Source: Lathyrus oleraceus (taxonomy: Eukaryota > Streptophyta > Magnoliopsida > Fabales > Fabaceae). Taken from it: DNA of 64,000 bases. Position 1 is the first letter of the stretch. The number at the start of each line of letters is the position of its first letter. Under the pieces are notes generated by a model. That model saw only the letters and a list, made by a program, of their open reading frames with translations, was not told the DNA's origin and did no database searches. A program made the position numbers and the translations under genes. This document shows, in pieces, positions 19,238-31,111 of this stretch. The stretch covers positions 531,478,582-531,542,581 of the forward strand of contig NC_066585.1 of NCBI RefSeq assembly GCF_024323335.1, written 5' to 3'.

Positions 19238-20949
19238 TGATAACATGAAATAGTATCACATTCTAGGACTCAATTTAATTAAATTATATTATTATTTACT
19301 TCAATTTATTTCATTTTATTAGATATTACGCGGTATTTTCTTTCTATTTATCTCAGGTGGTTTATTTGAAGCACAAGTAAAAAAGGAAGAAAAGGAGGTG
19401 CAAAAAGGAATGAAAAGAAGCAAATATCAAAAGCCAAAGCCCAACCCAAAAAAGCACAAGCGCTGTGCCTGTGACGAGCGTCACAAAGGCTGTGATGAGC
19501 GTCACGCTTTGCACACTTGTGTGACGAGCGTCACACCATTCCCCTATATTTTTGGCTTCAGAGACGTTGAGTCCTATTTGCACGCCTAACCATTCGCCAC
19601 GTGAAGACCTTTGACGCGGATTACTTTTGGAAACCGTTACAGAAAGTACCAGTATAAATATCAGCTTTGCAAACCCTGCAGAGGTTCCACGCTTTTTCCA
19701 GACTTCTTCGCCGTTTTCGCTTTTTCGCAATTTTTCTCTTCCAGCAGTACAAGCACATTTTTACAGCATTGCTTTTACGATTTTTATATTGTTTCCTTTG
19801 CAATTTCTATTTTCTTTTTCAGCACTTAGTTAATTCTTTTTCGCACAATAGTTTCTACACCGGGAACTATTGTGTACCTTTTACCGGATCTAACCTTACG
19901 TTAGAATCTAGTTTTTTTATTCCTTCGCTTTTATTTTTCTGTTTGATTGAAAAATTCAAGAACAAATCCAACCGGCCTGTGGTGGAGTGTTCAAGACTGC
20001 TATTTAATTTCTCAGGTTCTTTAATTATTGTTTGAATTTATATATGCCCTGCTTTACTGTTTATTTATATTATTTGCCTGAGATGAATCTGTTTATGCAT
20101 GATAATTATTTAAGTCTGTTTAGCATGTCTGGCTGATTTATTTAGGTATCGGTATGTAAAGTAAGCGAAATGAAGGAATCAAAACCAAATTGGTTTAATT
20201 AAGTTTAAAATTAAAATCACTCTTTTTACGGTCTCAATTTACAGGTTTAATAACAAGGTTTTTGTACGAAAGTAAAAGACATAAAGAAGTTAAAAGCAAT
20301 AGAACGAGAGTTTGAGTTTTTGACTGGACAGTGTAAATTGGACATTAATTCTAGATCAGGGCGAGAGCAATTTTTAGAGTTAATCAAATTCTAATCTTTT
20401 TCAAAAAGTATTTTTAAAGATTGAATGTGAGGACGAGAGTTAAGCATTCGAATTTAATTATATAACCTAAGTCAACAGAGCGAGAGTTTGAGATAAGGGT
20501 GTTTAAACGGTTAGTGTTTTCTTAAAAAGAGTTTCTACGGATCCTATTGTTTTCAAAAAGTGGTTTTTGACTTAACTATAAGTGACAGCTACGTTAATAT
20601 AAAATCATAGTTTATTCAACAGAGCGAGAGTTTGAGATAAGACTTTTAATCAATAGTGTCAACTGAAAAGATTTATTTTAAAACCAAGAAACCAACGAAG
20701 AATTGATTCCCTAATTACGACGAACCACATACCGATATCCGTTTATTAGATATTTATTTTAGATCTTATTTTAGTTTTAGCTTTTCCCCAAAACAATCAA
20801 AGTATTACATGCCTTAGCTTTACGAAGTAACCTTAGATAACGGTATATCGATTCATAAGTCCCTGTGGGATCGATATCTTTTAAAACTACGCGATAGAAC
20901 TATGCACTTGCAGTTTGTACCCCAAACTCGACTCATAAAGTCGCGATCA
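19238..20949 (+). repeat. 3' LTR of Athila-type element
   Basis: It starts TGATAACA and ends GCGATCA, matching 8348-10081. It has three rather than four TGACG palindromes (19471, 19492, 19521). One 21-bp unit was lost, as expected from slippage between adjacent repeats. One palindrome has CG to TG (GTGATGAGCGTCAC), typical of methyl-C decay. Confidence 0.95.
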
Positions 20950-22394
20950 TCATGTCAAAGAGTCGACGTGGATGAGTTAAAGCCAGGTCCCCGATATGTG
21001 TGTAAGTTGCTTACACCTGCAAATGGGAAGAATCCTGCAGAGCTTAAAGAAAATGATAAACTCCCTAAGAAAACTTACACCTTCGACGTGACCAAATGTG
21101 ATAAGATTTTCGATTTGCTAGTTTCAGATGGCAGGTACTTGTGCCTTCCGGCACAAAAGTGCCACCATTAGAACAGAGAAAGAAACGGCGGTTTTGTAAG
21201 TATCACAATTCCTCAGGACATAATACCTCACAATGTTTTATTTTCAAGTATCTTGTGTAGAATGCATTGAAAGAAGGTGGACTCACATTTGCTAAAGGAA
21301 AAGCTCCCACGAAGATTGACTATGACCCACTGCAGGTTGTAGATGCTAGTTACGTGGAGCTTGCAGTTGTTAACATGGTTGAAATCACAGAAGATTTTAA
21401 CATGGATGAATTTGAAGAGAGTAAGAATCAAATCGAAGTTGTCTTTCCCAAAGCTGGTGAAAGTCTCGTGGGATTCTTATACAGGTGTCAGGATGACGAC
21501 TCCTAGGTGATGTTGTTCCCTCGTTGCAGCACTGTGTTCGACAAGAAGGCTGCTAAAAAGGTAGAGAGTGATTAGAAATCCAAGGAAAAGGAAAATGAGA
21601 AAAGGTCAGGCCTCAGTACTACTTCAACAAGAGAGGAGTGCCATAGAGAAAGGAACGGGCGCCTGGACCTCAGAAGGCTACGCCCAATACTTATAAGCCT
21701 ACAACCAATACCCTTCATTCGAAATGAACTAAACCTACTAGAGGAGAGCATGATAGGAACCTAATTTGGAGGAATTTCGAGATTGATCGAGGATCTTCTA
21801 TGACCTACAAGGAAAATTTCCAAATGTCAAAAAAGACGCTCTTACGAGCCCAGTGCTAATTATAAGGGAAAGAATCCCATGACGAGGACGTAATGGCGAA
21901 GGTTTCAGAAGAAAAAGAAAGTAGAAAGAGATGTTGCTGAGTCGAGTAGCACTAAGCAACACCAGAAGCTAGCGAATGATCAAACAAGAAAACCAGTAGT
22001 AAGAAAGTTGTTATCTCCTAAGACAAGCCTGATGAAAGGAAAGGGCATGGAAAATGAGCAAGAAAATGAAGACGATTTGATGACAGACAACTTTGATTTT
22101 GGGTCGGAAGGAGATTTCGACGTCTTATGCAATGTGGTTTATGTACTCCCTTATGAATACGACCGCGTGACTGAGGTTGCTAAGAATGAAGATTATGAGG
22201 AAGAGGAGTTGGTAAAGCACAAGTCAGTCTGTTATTTTGTGATAGATAATGTGTGTATCGAAGAGCATAATGTATTCTTTAAGAGACCCCATGAAGGGAT
22301 GAAGAACCAGCTAAATCCTCTTTTCACAACGGCTTAGGTCGAAAATACCACCGTGAATAAAATATTGGTGGACGGTGGGGCAGCGGTGAATGAC
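20950..22394 (+). pseudogene. Old gypsy element, right part: gag zinc knuckle and protease
   Basis: This resumes the element interrupted at 8347. It shows DELKPGPRYVCKLL and YTFDVTKCDKIFDLLVSDG. After a frameshift near 21130 comes a CHHC knuckle CKYHNSSGHNTSQC, in which the second Cys of the usual CCHC is His, and the AYVELAVV-like linker at about 21340. An acidic stretch with VCYFVIDNVCIEEHNVFFKRP and the protease start NKILVDGGAAVN (active Asp) end it near 22390. Many stops are present. The coding is cut off inside protease by a copia RT. Confidence 0.75.
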
Positions 22395-23690
22395 AAAGTT
22401 CGACCTAGAACTAGAACAAATGGATGTGAAGATCGTCTTCATTTATGGTAATCTAAATGAAACAATCCTAATGAGGCAACCTTAAGGATATGTAGAAAAG
22501 GGAAAGAAAGATTATGTCTGCAAGCTGAATAAGTCATTATATGGCCTGAAATAATCTCATCGATAATGGAATACGAGATTCGACACGTTCATGGCACACA
22601 TAGGTTTCACTAGGAGCCAGTTTGACCACTGTGTTTACTTCAGATTTTGACCTGGAGGTTCACTTGTTATTTTGTTATTATATGTTGATGACATCCTCAT
22701 AGCAAGTAATAGTGTTAAGGATGTTATGAAGGTGAAGGATGAACTCGATAAGGAGTTCAACATGAAGGATTTGGGAGCTGCCTACAAAATTCTTAGGATT
22801 GGCATCCGGAGAGATAGAAAGGAGTCGAGATTATGCTTATATCAAAAGACATACCTAATGAAAATTCTCGACAAGTTTGATATGTTGAGTTCAAAGCCTG
22901 TTATAACACCAACTAATCCTCAATTTAAGCTGAGTACGACCCAATGTCCTAGTATTAAAGTCGAAAGAACCTTTATAAATAAAACTCCATATGTTACTAT
23001 ATTAGGTTCTTTGATGTATGTTATGGTCTGTATGAGGCCAGACACAACGTACAAAGTGAGCCTTGTAAGCAGGTATATGGCTAGTCCTGGGAAGGTGCAC
23101 TGGAAAACATTGAAGTGGATTCTAAGGTACATAAATGGGTCTCTGAGAAGAGTCTTGATTTATGGTGGAGCATTTGGTGATGATAGCAAGGTTGAAATTG
23201 AAGGATTTATCGACTCTGATTATGCAGGTTGTGTGGATTCCAGAAAATATATTTCTAGATATATGTTCACTATGTTTGGCACAACAATCAGTTAGAAAGT
23301 AACACTTCAGAAGGTTGTTACCTTATCAACCACTGAAGCGGAGTATATTTCCCTCACTGGAGTTGTGAAAGAAGCATTGTGACTTGAAGGTTTTGCTAAT
23401 GAGCTGAAACTTCAAGGTCGAGTCATCACTGTTAAATGTGATAGTCAAAGTGCAATACACATGTCGAAGAATTCAGCCTATTATGAGCGAACCAAGCACA
23501 TCTATGTAAGATTGCATTTCGTCTGAGAGATAATCGATTGTGGAGAAGTCCAAGTGCTGAAGGTTTCAACTGATGACAATGTTGTTGATATGATCACCAA
23601 GATATTATTGAGTATCAATTTCTTCCACTGTATGCAATTGATAACGCTGCATGATAAAAGCAAGTTTGTTCCCTTGTTAGTGTAGAGTTT
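22395..23690 (+). pseudogene. copia reverse transcriptase and RNase H
   Basis: RT starts at LELEQMDVK and has NKSLYGLK, then the YVDD box LLYVDDILIAS (about 22678-22700), then LGAAYKILRIGIRRDR. RNase H has GSLMYVMVCMRPDTTYKVSLVSRYM, IEGFIDSDYAGCVDSRK, TEAEYISLTG, VKCDSQSAIHMSKN and YERTKHI. Stops at about 22483, 22552, 23295 and 23380 inactivate it. It belongs to the TNT1-like copia group by these motifs. The insertion-site junction lies upstream in the palm domain. Confidence 0.85.
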
Positions 23691-23707
23691 GTTCCAAGGT
23701 GGAGATT

Positions 23708-24152
23708 TGTGGTATATGGATCAAACTTTAGCCATAACAAGGTTAACTTTGTGGTTCAACAACAGACGAAGATGTGCATGCCGTAGTCGAAGTTTGTTCT
23801 TGCATGCATTTGTATATGTTAGCTTGTTGTTTAAGTTAACATGTTGAATTCGACCAGTTAGTTGGGCCAATTATTTAGTTTATTAGTTGAAAGCTAGGAT
23901 TTAGTTTTCTTATAAATAACATACTAGTTCTCACTTCTTCATCAATCCCTGATAATCCTAATTAGAGGCAGAAAGTAGTCTAGTTAAGATTCAATTATAA
24001 GCATTGTTTCCTAATGTGTAATTGAACCATTTCAGTTTTTCATCACTTTTATTGTTCTTTCTCTTCTCTTATATCTTTTCATTTACTTTGTGGCTTTCTT
24101 ATTAATCAAGAAATCGGTCATACTCTATTTTCTTGGACATCATTTCACAACA
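23708..24152 (+). repeat. 3' LTR of truncated copia element
   Basis: A short purine tract (AAGGTGGAGAT) precedes TGTGGTATATGG at 23708. The proposed end is CACAACA at 24152 (445 bp). A TATA-like CTTATAAATAAC at about 23907 fits U3. There is no partner LTR in the window, so the ends are inferred from TG..CA and the PPT. Confidence 0.6.
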
Positions 24153-24261
24153 TTTAATTTGGTGGAAAATTGATGATCAAATTTGAAATTGTTTTTTTAT
24201 TTGAAGCAACAATGATTGTTGATCCTCAAGACATTTGAAAGAGACAACAGTGAGATAGATG

Positions 24262-24721
24262 TGTTGGGAAAATAGCAAAAATAAACAAATTTGTACGCAC
24301 ACGGAAGCATACCAACAAAAAAAATAGCAAAAAAAAAACACAAATTCATTATTCAACTTCTAATCTATTCCAAAGAAAATTACAAACTCTCTCATTAAAC
24401 TACAATTTTTGAACAGAAAAATTGCAAACTCTATCTCAGTTACAATTTTTAAACAGAAAAATTGTAAACTCTATCTCAATTATCATTTTTGGACGGAAAA
24501 ATTGCAAACCCTCTCAACAAACTATTTTTGAACGGAAAAATAGAAAACCCTCTCTAAACACACAACTACCCAAATCTCCAATATACCAAAAAGACTATAT
24601 TTTGTTGTTGTGTTAGGTATAAAAGTAAAACTAACTATCTCTATTTATATTAACACTCAAATTATATTCTCTTCCTATTATCCGATGTGAGACTTGGATG
24701 AATATACGATTTGACCCAACA
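24262..24721 (-). repeat. LTR of TRIM-like element (3' LTR on minus strand)
   Basis: 460 bp. It contains four tandem units of about 40 bp, each with a short hairpin of the form CAATTTTT-N6-AAAAATTG (starts near 24403, 24443, 24483, 24523). Confidence 0.75.
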
Positions 24722-24898
24722 AATCCTCTCTTCATCAAACTCTCACATATCTTCACTTTGTCTTCAACTTCATCTTTAAAGCGATCGTTATAATTATAAT
24801 CACATTTGTAAAATTATTACTCTTCAATCTTTTTGTCCTCTTCCTCCCTTGATCAGAATAATTGTTACTCTTCCGTCATCCCTTAATCGAAACCTTAA

Positions 24899-24909
24899 CT
24901 TTGATACCA
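24899..24909 (-). other. Primer binding site of TRIM-like element
   Basis: The minus strand reads TGGTATCAAAG, a one-base variant of the initiator-Met-tRNA PBS, 2 bp from the LTR at 24912. Confidence 0.7.
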
Positions 24910-24911
24910 GT

Positions 24912-25507
24912 TGTTAGGAAAATAACAAAAATAAACAAATTTATACGCACACAGAAGCATACCCACAAAAAGAAAAAGAGTAAAAAATTCAAAAACAAAA
25001 CTCAAAAATTCATTATCCAACTTCTAATTTATTCAAAACAAAATTAGAAACTCACTCATTAAACTACAATTTTTGAATGGAAAAATTGCAAACCATTTCT
25101 CAGTTACAATTTTTGAACCGAAAAATTGCAAACCCTCTCAGTTACCATTTTTGAAAGAAAAAATTGTAAACTCTCTCTCAATTACAATTTTTTGACGAAA
25201 AAATTGCAAACTCTTCCAACAAACTATTTTTGAACAGAAAAATAGAAAATCCTCTCAAAAAATTATTTTTGAACCGAAAAATAGAAAACTCTATCAATAA
25301 ATTATTTTTGAACAGGAAAATAAAGAATCATTTTTAAACACATAACTACTCAAATCTCTAATATATCCAAAAAAAATTAATTACATTATATTATTTGTTG
25401 TATAGAAAAGTAAAATTAATTATCTCTATTCATATTAATACTCAAATTTTATTATCTTTTTTCTACTGTCCAATATGAAATTTAGTTGAATACTACTTGA
25501 CCCAACA
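24912..25507 (-). repeat. LTR of TRIM-like element (5' LTR on minus strand)
   Basis: 596 bp. It has about seven of the 40-bp hairpin units (near 25066, 25107, 25145, 25185, 25224, 25262, 25301) against four in the other LTR, which explains most of the 136-bp length difference. The two LTRs are clearly diverged, so the insertion is old. Confidence 0.75.
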
Positions 25508-26970
25508 AAATAAAAAAATGGAATGAAAGTAAAATAATTCTCATTGTTTTCTTTACTTGCTCTTAGTTATGTGACAGATGATAGTCTTATAGATGTTGTT
25601 TAAGGATGCAAAATTATATAAGAAGTTTCCTTGAAAAAAGAGGTATAGTGAGTCTCGCCTTTTCCATTCAACGATGGAAAATAACACTCCATGATTTTCT
25701 TTTATGGTGAAAATTTAGAAAGCGACCTAAAGAAATTTATTTTAGTATAATAACAACCCATACTAGACTGCTAGCAAATATATACAATATATTATTAATA
25801 ATCTTTATTATGTCAAAAAGGCTCGTGACTTAATGGATATATCAATTGGTCAATACCATATCTTGACAAAGTCAACACATTTGCGTTGAAAAAAAATTAA
25901 TTTTTACACAAATAGGACGAAATAAAAGTCATCAACAACCGCATAAAAAATTTGAATTTGGCTAAACAATTGTAGTAATTTGTCACACTACAAAATACTC
26001 AACTTTTCACTATTTTATTTAGGGGTTCAAACAGATTGGCTTGAAACGAGTTTGATTTAACTTGTTATTCCATCTGTTTAAAATTTTAATAGGTTGAGTT
26101 TATCTTTCAACCTGCAATTTGATAATTAAAATGCCCTGAACATATCCGAACACTTACGAATTGGGTTAGATTGAATTTGCAAGTTGTATACAAATTAAAA
26201 AATAAATTTGATAATTATGTTTTTCATTTAAAATTTGTGAATTGCACAATTTTTTCAAACATAAATGAGATGAAACAAATCATATAATGTCAAATGAAAT
26301 TCATCCATATAATGTTAAGTGGATCACGTCATTTCTATAAAATCCATAACTTATAAATGATACAAAACGAAAATAAGTGTATGATTCAGTAAGCTTTAGC
26401 TTCTTGGATTATATTTTCTTATCAGATTTGACACAAATGTTCAGTGGAGATCCTGAATTAGAGTCCGTGTGTTTTTTAGCAATCTCGTTGTGTTGGTCAA
26501 TGGCTCCCTTATGTGAAGAAGAGTGTTTCCTTGACCTTTGTTAGGGTTTTGATGAAGACAAATACATCAATAAAAGAAGAAAAAGAGAAAGTCAACAATA
26601 ACAAAAAAGAAAAAAATGAAGATAATGAACGATAAAGATGAAGACAGCAATCAATCATGACAAAGTGTCAAAGATCAACATTGAACAAAGCTAAGATTAT
26701 CTTTATCTTCGATATATCATCATTCATCTTATATATCACTCAAAGTTAACCTAAAATATTTTCAAAGTTATTTCATGAAAACCCATGAAAGCTTTGCCTT
26801 AAAAAAATGTTTTTAGTGCTAAGAGAAAAGATTTGTCCGGATACAACAGTACTATATCCCAAGACAGGTGCTGAAAGCAAAGTTGTACTCGAATATAACA
26901 TCACAATATCTGAATACAGGTAGTTAGTTTTAAAAAATTTAAGCAAGTGTTGTATTCGAATACAACTTGA
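25508..26970. other. AT-rich intergenic DNA
   Basis: I see no supportable gene, RNA or bounded repeat here. Reading frames are short. The sequence is AT-rich with scattered A/T runs and some purine-rich tracts (26570-26650). Confidence 0.6.
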
Positions 26971-28209
26971 CACTACTACAAAATATATTTTTTGGCAAAA
27001 CTTTCATCTCACCCAACAAAAAATCGATGTATAATGTCAAAGTGCATCATGTTTTATTTTTTATAAACTAAATACCACATATTTACTCGTATTCTAAATA
27101 TAACCGAGAGGAAAAATAATTCAGGACATGCTTCGAATCTCAGCAACAAGAATTTATGATTTTATTTATTTAAAAGTGGTATACAACAAAATGTGCACAA
27201 AGGGTATACAACAAAATCTGAATAACAACAAAGATTTGTTGTACTACAAGAATAACTTGAAAACATTTGTTGTTCTCCAAAAATCCATTGTCAAAATCTA
27301 GAATTGTTTAAATAATTTATTTTAATATTATGTGTAAACAATGTAATTTTAAAAAAAAACTTACTCCCCTCGATATTTTTTACATAAACCGAGAAGTATG
27401 TGACGTTTGGGATGAAACATATTTTATTGTATTTTTTATTTAAAAAGAACACATATTATCCTGGTTTTGGGTAATAATCAAGGGAAAATACAAATGTGTT
27501 TATTAAGTTTCTTCAGCTTCCTTATACAAATATTTGACGTCCATTTAGTGAGTATCTATGCTCAAGACACAGTTATTAGTGATCCGCGTGAAACCGAAAA
27601 GACATTATAAAAGAATTCTAAATATTAAAAATTGATAGTGAAACATTTGACATTGAAAATTTTAAAATCTAAAGAAGCATTTATTTTATTTGAGAAAAGT
27701 TCTCTAAGATGGATTGCAAGAGCAGAAAGTTATTTGGGTTTAAGACTTTTGTTCTTAAATAATCATATAACTGAATATTTATTTTTCTTATCTAACCTTT
27801 TTTTTTGTTTTATGTCAGAAATAACTGAATACAAAAGCCATAAAGAATATATTGCATCCAACATTTGATTTTCCCCAAGATCAATGAAACAAGGATCCCT
27901 AACATTTATTCTTCCCCAAGATAGCGAACATTTGTTCTTCACCGACAATGATGCCGATGAATTGGATTGAATTTGTTATATATGTTTAATTTAATATTCC
28001 GCGTAAGAAATGTAGTTTGTAAATAAATTAATGTATTAATATTATGTGTAAACAATGTAATGAGTATTTAAAATAAAAAAGAATATATTTTTCCTCGGTT
28101 TTGGTCATAAACTAATAGGTATGAAAATATATAAAATCTACTGTTGGGGATCAATCCAATGATCATATAAACTATCCTCTCGGTTGTTCTAAAATTAAGG
28201 GGTATAGTG
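26971..28209. mobile_element. Possible non-autonomous CACTA-like element
   Basis: It begins CACTACTACAAAATA and could end at GGGGTATAGTG. In between, short CCTCGGTTTTGGT/ACCGAG motifs recur in both orientations (27105, 27380, 28093, 28177), as in CACTA sub-terminal repeats. The 3-bp flanks do not match (TGA versus GAT) and no transposase is present, so the boundaries are tentative. Confidence 0.25.
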
Positions 28210-28975
28210 GATAATTTTCATGATGCCCTTCGTTACTTCACCTTTGTAACTGAGAAAACACTTCAATGTAATCTAACCTGAGTTTCTGTAGGAAACTGTT
28301 TTCTACTAACCTTACTTTGTGTTTTCCAATTGGTCTATCTAGTTTTAGTTTCACCTTGAAAACCCATCTAATGCTGATGGCTTTCTTGTTATTTGGAAGC
28401 TCAGTCAACTTCCAAGTCTTGTTTCTTTCTATAGCCCCAAGTTATTCTTTCATGGTCTTCAGCCACATTTTCTTCTTGAGTGCTTCTTCAGTACTCACTG
28501 GTTCAGAGTCTACTAGCATGACACATTGAATGAATTCTCCTTCAGACTCTATTTCAGTATCTTGCAGCTTGTCAAACTCTGCAAACCTTCTTAGTATTTG
28601 CCTGATTCTTTGTGGCCTCTGAACTTGTTCAGAATCTCTACAGACGCTGAAACAATATCAGATGCTAGAACCCCAGAAGTACCACCTTTAGAGGCATGAC
28701 CACCTTCATAGTCTGGAATATTCCTAGAGTCTGGATCTTCACCAGAGTCTGAATCACCATCAGAATTTGGATCTGGATCAGAATCAGAATCACCTTCAGA
28801 GTCAGCGTTGCCTTTAGAGTCAGAGTCGCCTTCCGAGTCTCCGTCAGAATTATCTTCTGATTCTGACTCATCTTTAGAACCTTCAGATTCTGAAGTATCT
28901 CCAGAGGTTAACTCTACACCAGAGTTAGATTGATATTTTACTCCAATCCCACGCTTCTGATTGCTTCACAATAAC
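28210..28975 (-). pseudogene. copia acidic linker and RT start
   Basis: Minus-strand translation between integrase and RT is a Ser/Asp/Glu/Gly-rich linker (runs such as GDSDSDPDPNSDGDSDS) at about 28680-28880. RT then begins with TEEALKKKMWLKTMKEEL, NKTWKLTELP and IRWVFKVKLKLD, and ends in RLDYIEVFS. It is cut off before the catalytic YVDD block. Confidence 0.7.
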
Positions 28976-29083
28976 ATTTATGCTGAATTCAACATTGTTA
29001 CTCACAGGATAATAGAGCTTATAAGCACATGTACCATGGTACCCTACAAGCAACATAACTTTGCTTCTGTCATCCAACTTCCT

Positions 29084-30300
29084 TCACTTAGCATTTGGAA
29101 CATGTTTGTAACAAACAAAACCAAACACGTTCAGATGGCTCACACTTTTCTTATCTCCAGCCCACTTCTCTAAAGAAATAATTTCCTTCAGCTTTTTGGT
29201 TGGACACCTGTTGAGCACATATGTTGCAGTAGCATTAGCTTCTCCCCACAAGGTGTGAGGTAGCTTCTTCTCCTTCAGCATAATCCTTGTCATATTAAGC
29301 AAAGTTCGGTTTCTTATTTCAACAAGACAATTATGTTAAAGAGTGTATGGAGCAGTCACCTCATGCTCAATTCCATTCTCCTCACAGAACTTTCTGAACT
29401 CTGTAGAGTTATACTCACTTCCACCATCAGTTCTGAGAATTTTCAACTTCTGACCACTCTTATTATCAGCCTTGATTCTGAATTTCTTAAATTCAGCAAA
29501 CACCTCGTGTTTGAAATTTATGAGGGATACCCATGTCATCCTTGTGAACTTATCAACAAATGACACAAAATATTTATTCTCTCTAAGTGAAGTTACTAGA
29601 AATGGTTCCACCGCATCAGAATGCACCACACCCAGAACATGCTTTGCTCTTGGAGGCATTTCAGATGCAAATGACATTCTTGGTTGCTTTCCTCTTATGC
29701 ACACATTGCATGACTTCTATGGTTTCTTAATTGCAGGAATTCTATGTACCAACTTCTTTGAATTCATATGCCCTAAGCTTTTGAAGTTCAAATGACCAAA
29801 TATTTTATGCCACATCTTATTTTCCTTCACAACACTTGTTGCACTAAGGTATTCAAAGTCTATAGTTTTAACATTCACTTTGAATGTTCTATTCTTCCCC
29901 TATTCTGACTTCATAATCAACTTCTGATTACAGTCATACAACTTCAAAACATTGTCCTTCATGGTAACTAAGAATCTTTTCTCAATTAATTGACCTACAC
30001 TCATCAAATTGCTTTTCATGTCAGGAACATACCACACATTCTGAATCAATGCTGATTTATCATTATTTAGGACTACTCTGACATTTCCCACACCTTCAAC
30101 ATAAAGTTATTTATCATCAGCACATCTGATCTTTATCCTCTTACAAGAGTTAAAGTCAACCAACCGTTTCTTATTTCCAGTAAGATGATTTGAGCAGCCA
30201 GTGTCCATATACTACCAGTCTGCCAAATACGCATCATCAAGTTCAAAAGCCATCAATAACACATATTCATCATCAGAATCTCTTCTAGCTATGTTTGCTT
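29084..30300 (-). pseudogene. copia protease and integrase
   Basis: Reading down the minus strand, the protease active site YMDTGCSNHLTG is near 30190-30220 and the VWYVPDMKSNLMSVGQL block near 30000. Pre-integrase MWHKIFGHLNFKSLGHM and the CNVCIRGKQ knuckle follow. The integrase core has HVLGVVHSDAVEPF, ILRTDGGSEYNS and a C-terminal RTLLNMTRIML. Stops occur at about 29336, 29700, 29900 and 30106. Confidence 0.8.
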
Positions 30301-30826
30301 CTTCTGGCTTCCTTTCCTTGTTTGACCAACAATCAACAGCGAAGTGACCAAACTTCTTACAACAGTATCACTGAACTTTTCTCTTGTCATACTTCTCCTT
30401 CTCCTTCTGAGCACTCTTCTGCCTTCCAAAAGTTGAGGTCTCATACTACTTACATAGAGACTGAAACTTCACCTTCTTCACTGATGCATCACCGTCGTAT
30501 GACCATACTAATGTGTCCCACGCAGTCTTTGCCGTCATCGAATAAGCAATTTTATCAAACACATTCACATCCACACACTGATGGATGTAGAACAACGTCT
30601 TCTGATCCTTCTTCCTCAGACCATGTTGGGCATTTCTCTGCGCATCCGTTGCATTTACCAGAAGTGCAACCAGAACGTAACCGTCGTTGACGAGATCAAG
30701 AACATCTTGAGCGCCGAACAACACACGTATCTGAATCATCCACCGATTCCAGTTCTTGCCATCGAACACTAGAAGCTTGGTACTCAGATTACCGTTTCCG
30801 TTCATCTTCAACCTTGTGCAATACAC
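30300..30826 (-). pseudogene. copia gag
   Basis: The best start is MNGNGNLSTKLLVFDGKNW, just inside 30826. The gag continues through MTAKTAWDTLVWSYDGD to a stop near 30446. After it, the same region encodes a CCHC-type knuckle CCKKFGHFAVDC at about 30325-30365. It would form the particle shell. It is broken by stops. Confidence 0.75.
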
Positions 30827-30999
30827 TTAGATCTCACCAAACAATAATGTTTCCCAATCCCGCAGAATCAAGAAATGTGATTTTGTTATGATTTCGATCA
30901 AAAGTTCAACACGAACTCAAGAAACGAAATCAATCACACAACACCTCACCATTCACTCGTGTTTCCCTATGGATCTGATTTGAAGCTCTAGATACTAAT

Positions 31000-31039
31000 T
31001 GTTGGTGCACAAGGTAAAAAAATGAAGATGGAGGATGAA

Positions 31040-31111
<72 letters not shown>

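Larger units (their letters stand above)
8348..20949 (+). mobile_element. Athila-type Ty3/gypsy LTR retrotransposon, 12.6 kb
   Basis: Both LTRs, an Asp-tRNA-type PBS, gag, protease, RT, RNase H, integrase, two env-position ORFs and the polypurine tract are present in order. The FMDD RT motif and the extra downstream ORFs place it in the Athila lineage. The LTRs (1,734 and 1,712 bp) differ by about 17 substitutions by eye plus a 21-bp unit loss, so insertion is recent. I see no exact target duplication: the left flank ends GAGTT and the right begins TCATG. The element is dead through nonsense codons, but all domains are well preserved and it could be mobilised in trans. Confidence 0.93.
22395..24152 (+). 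mobile_element. Truncated Ty1/copia element (RT, RNase H, 3' LTR)
   Basis: The 3' third of a copia element is joined directly to the gypsy protease at about 22395, with no 5' LTR, gag or integrase. RT starts mid-domain and the 3' LTR is complete. Either a large deletion joined two elements, or a chimera formed during reverse transcription. Confidence 0.8.
24262..25507 (-). mobile_element. TRIM-like miniature LTR retrotransposon
   Basis: Two related LTR-like blocks (24262-24721 and 24912-25507) both begin TGTT(G/A)GG and end CCCAACA on the plus strand. They enclose a 190-bp non-coding interior. Read on the minus strand, the interior starts with a PBS (TGGTATCAAAG) and ends with a purine-rich AGAGAGGATT before the 3' LTR. 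The minus strand also has the CCAAGTCTCACATCGGATA box found in many plant copia LTRs. Size and lack of coding fit a TRIM, or a copia element reduced by deletion. No target duplication is evident (AGATG versus AAATA). Confidence 0.7.

Noticed and set aside
27632..27868. 78-codon plus-strand ORF in an AT-rich region
   Set aside because: No similarity, no start context, and hydrophobic residues from T-rich DNA. A chance frame.
30295..30690. Plus-strand ORF of 131 codons
   Set aside because: It is the shadow of the minus-strand copia gag, which has clear domain matches.
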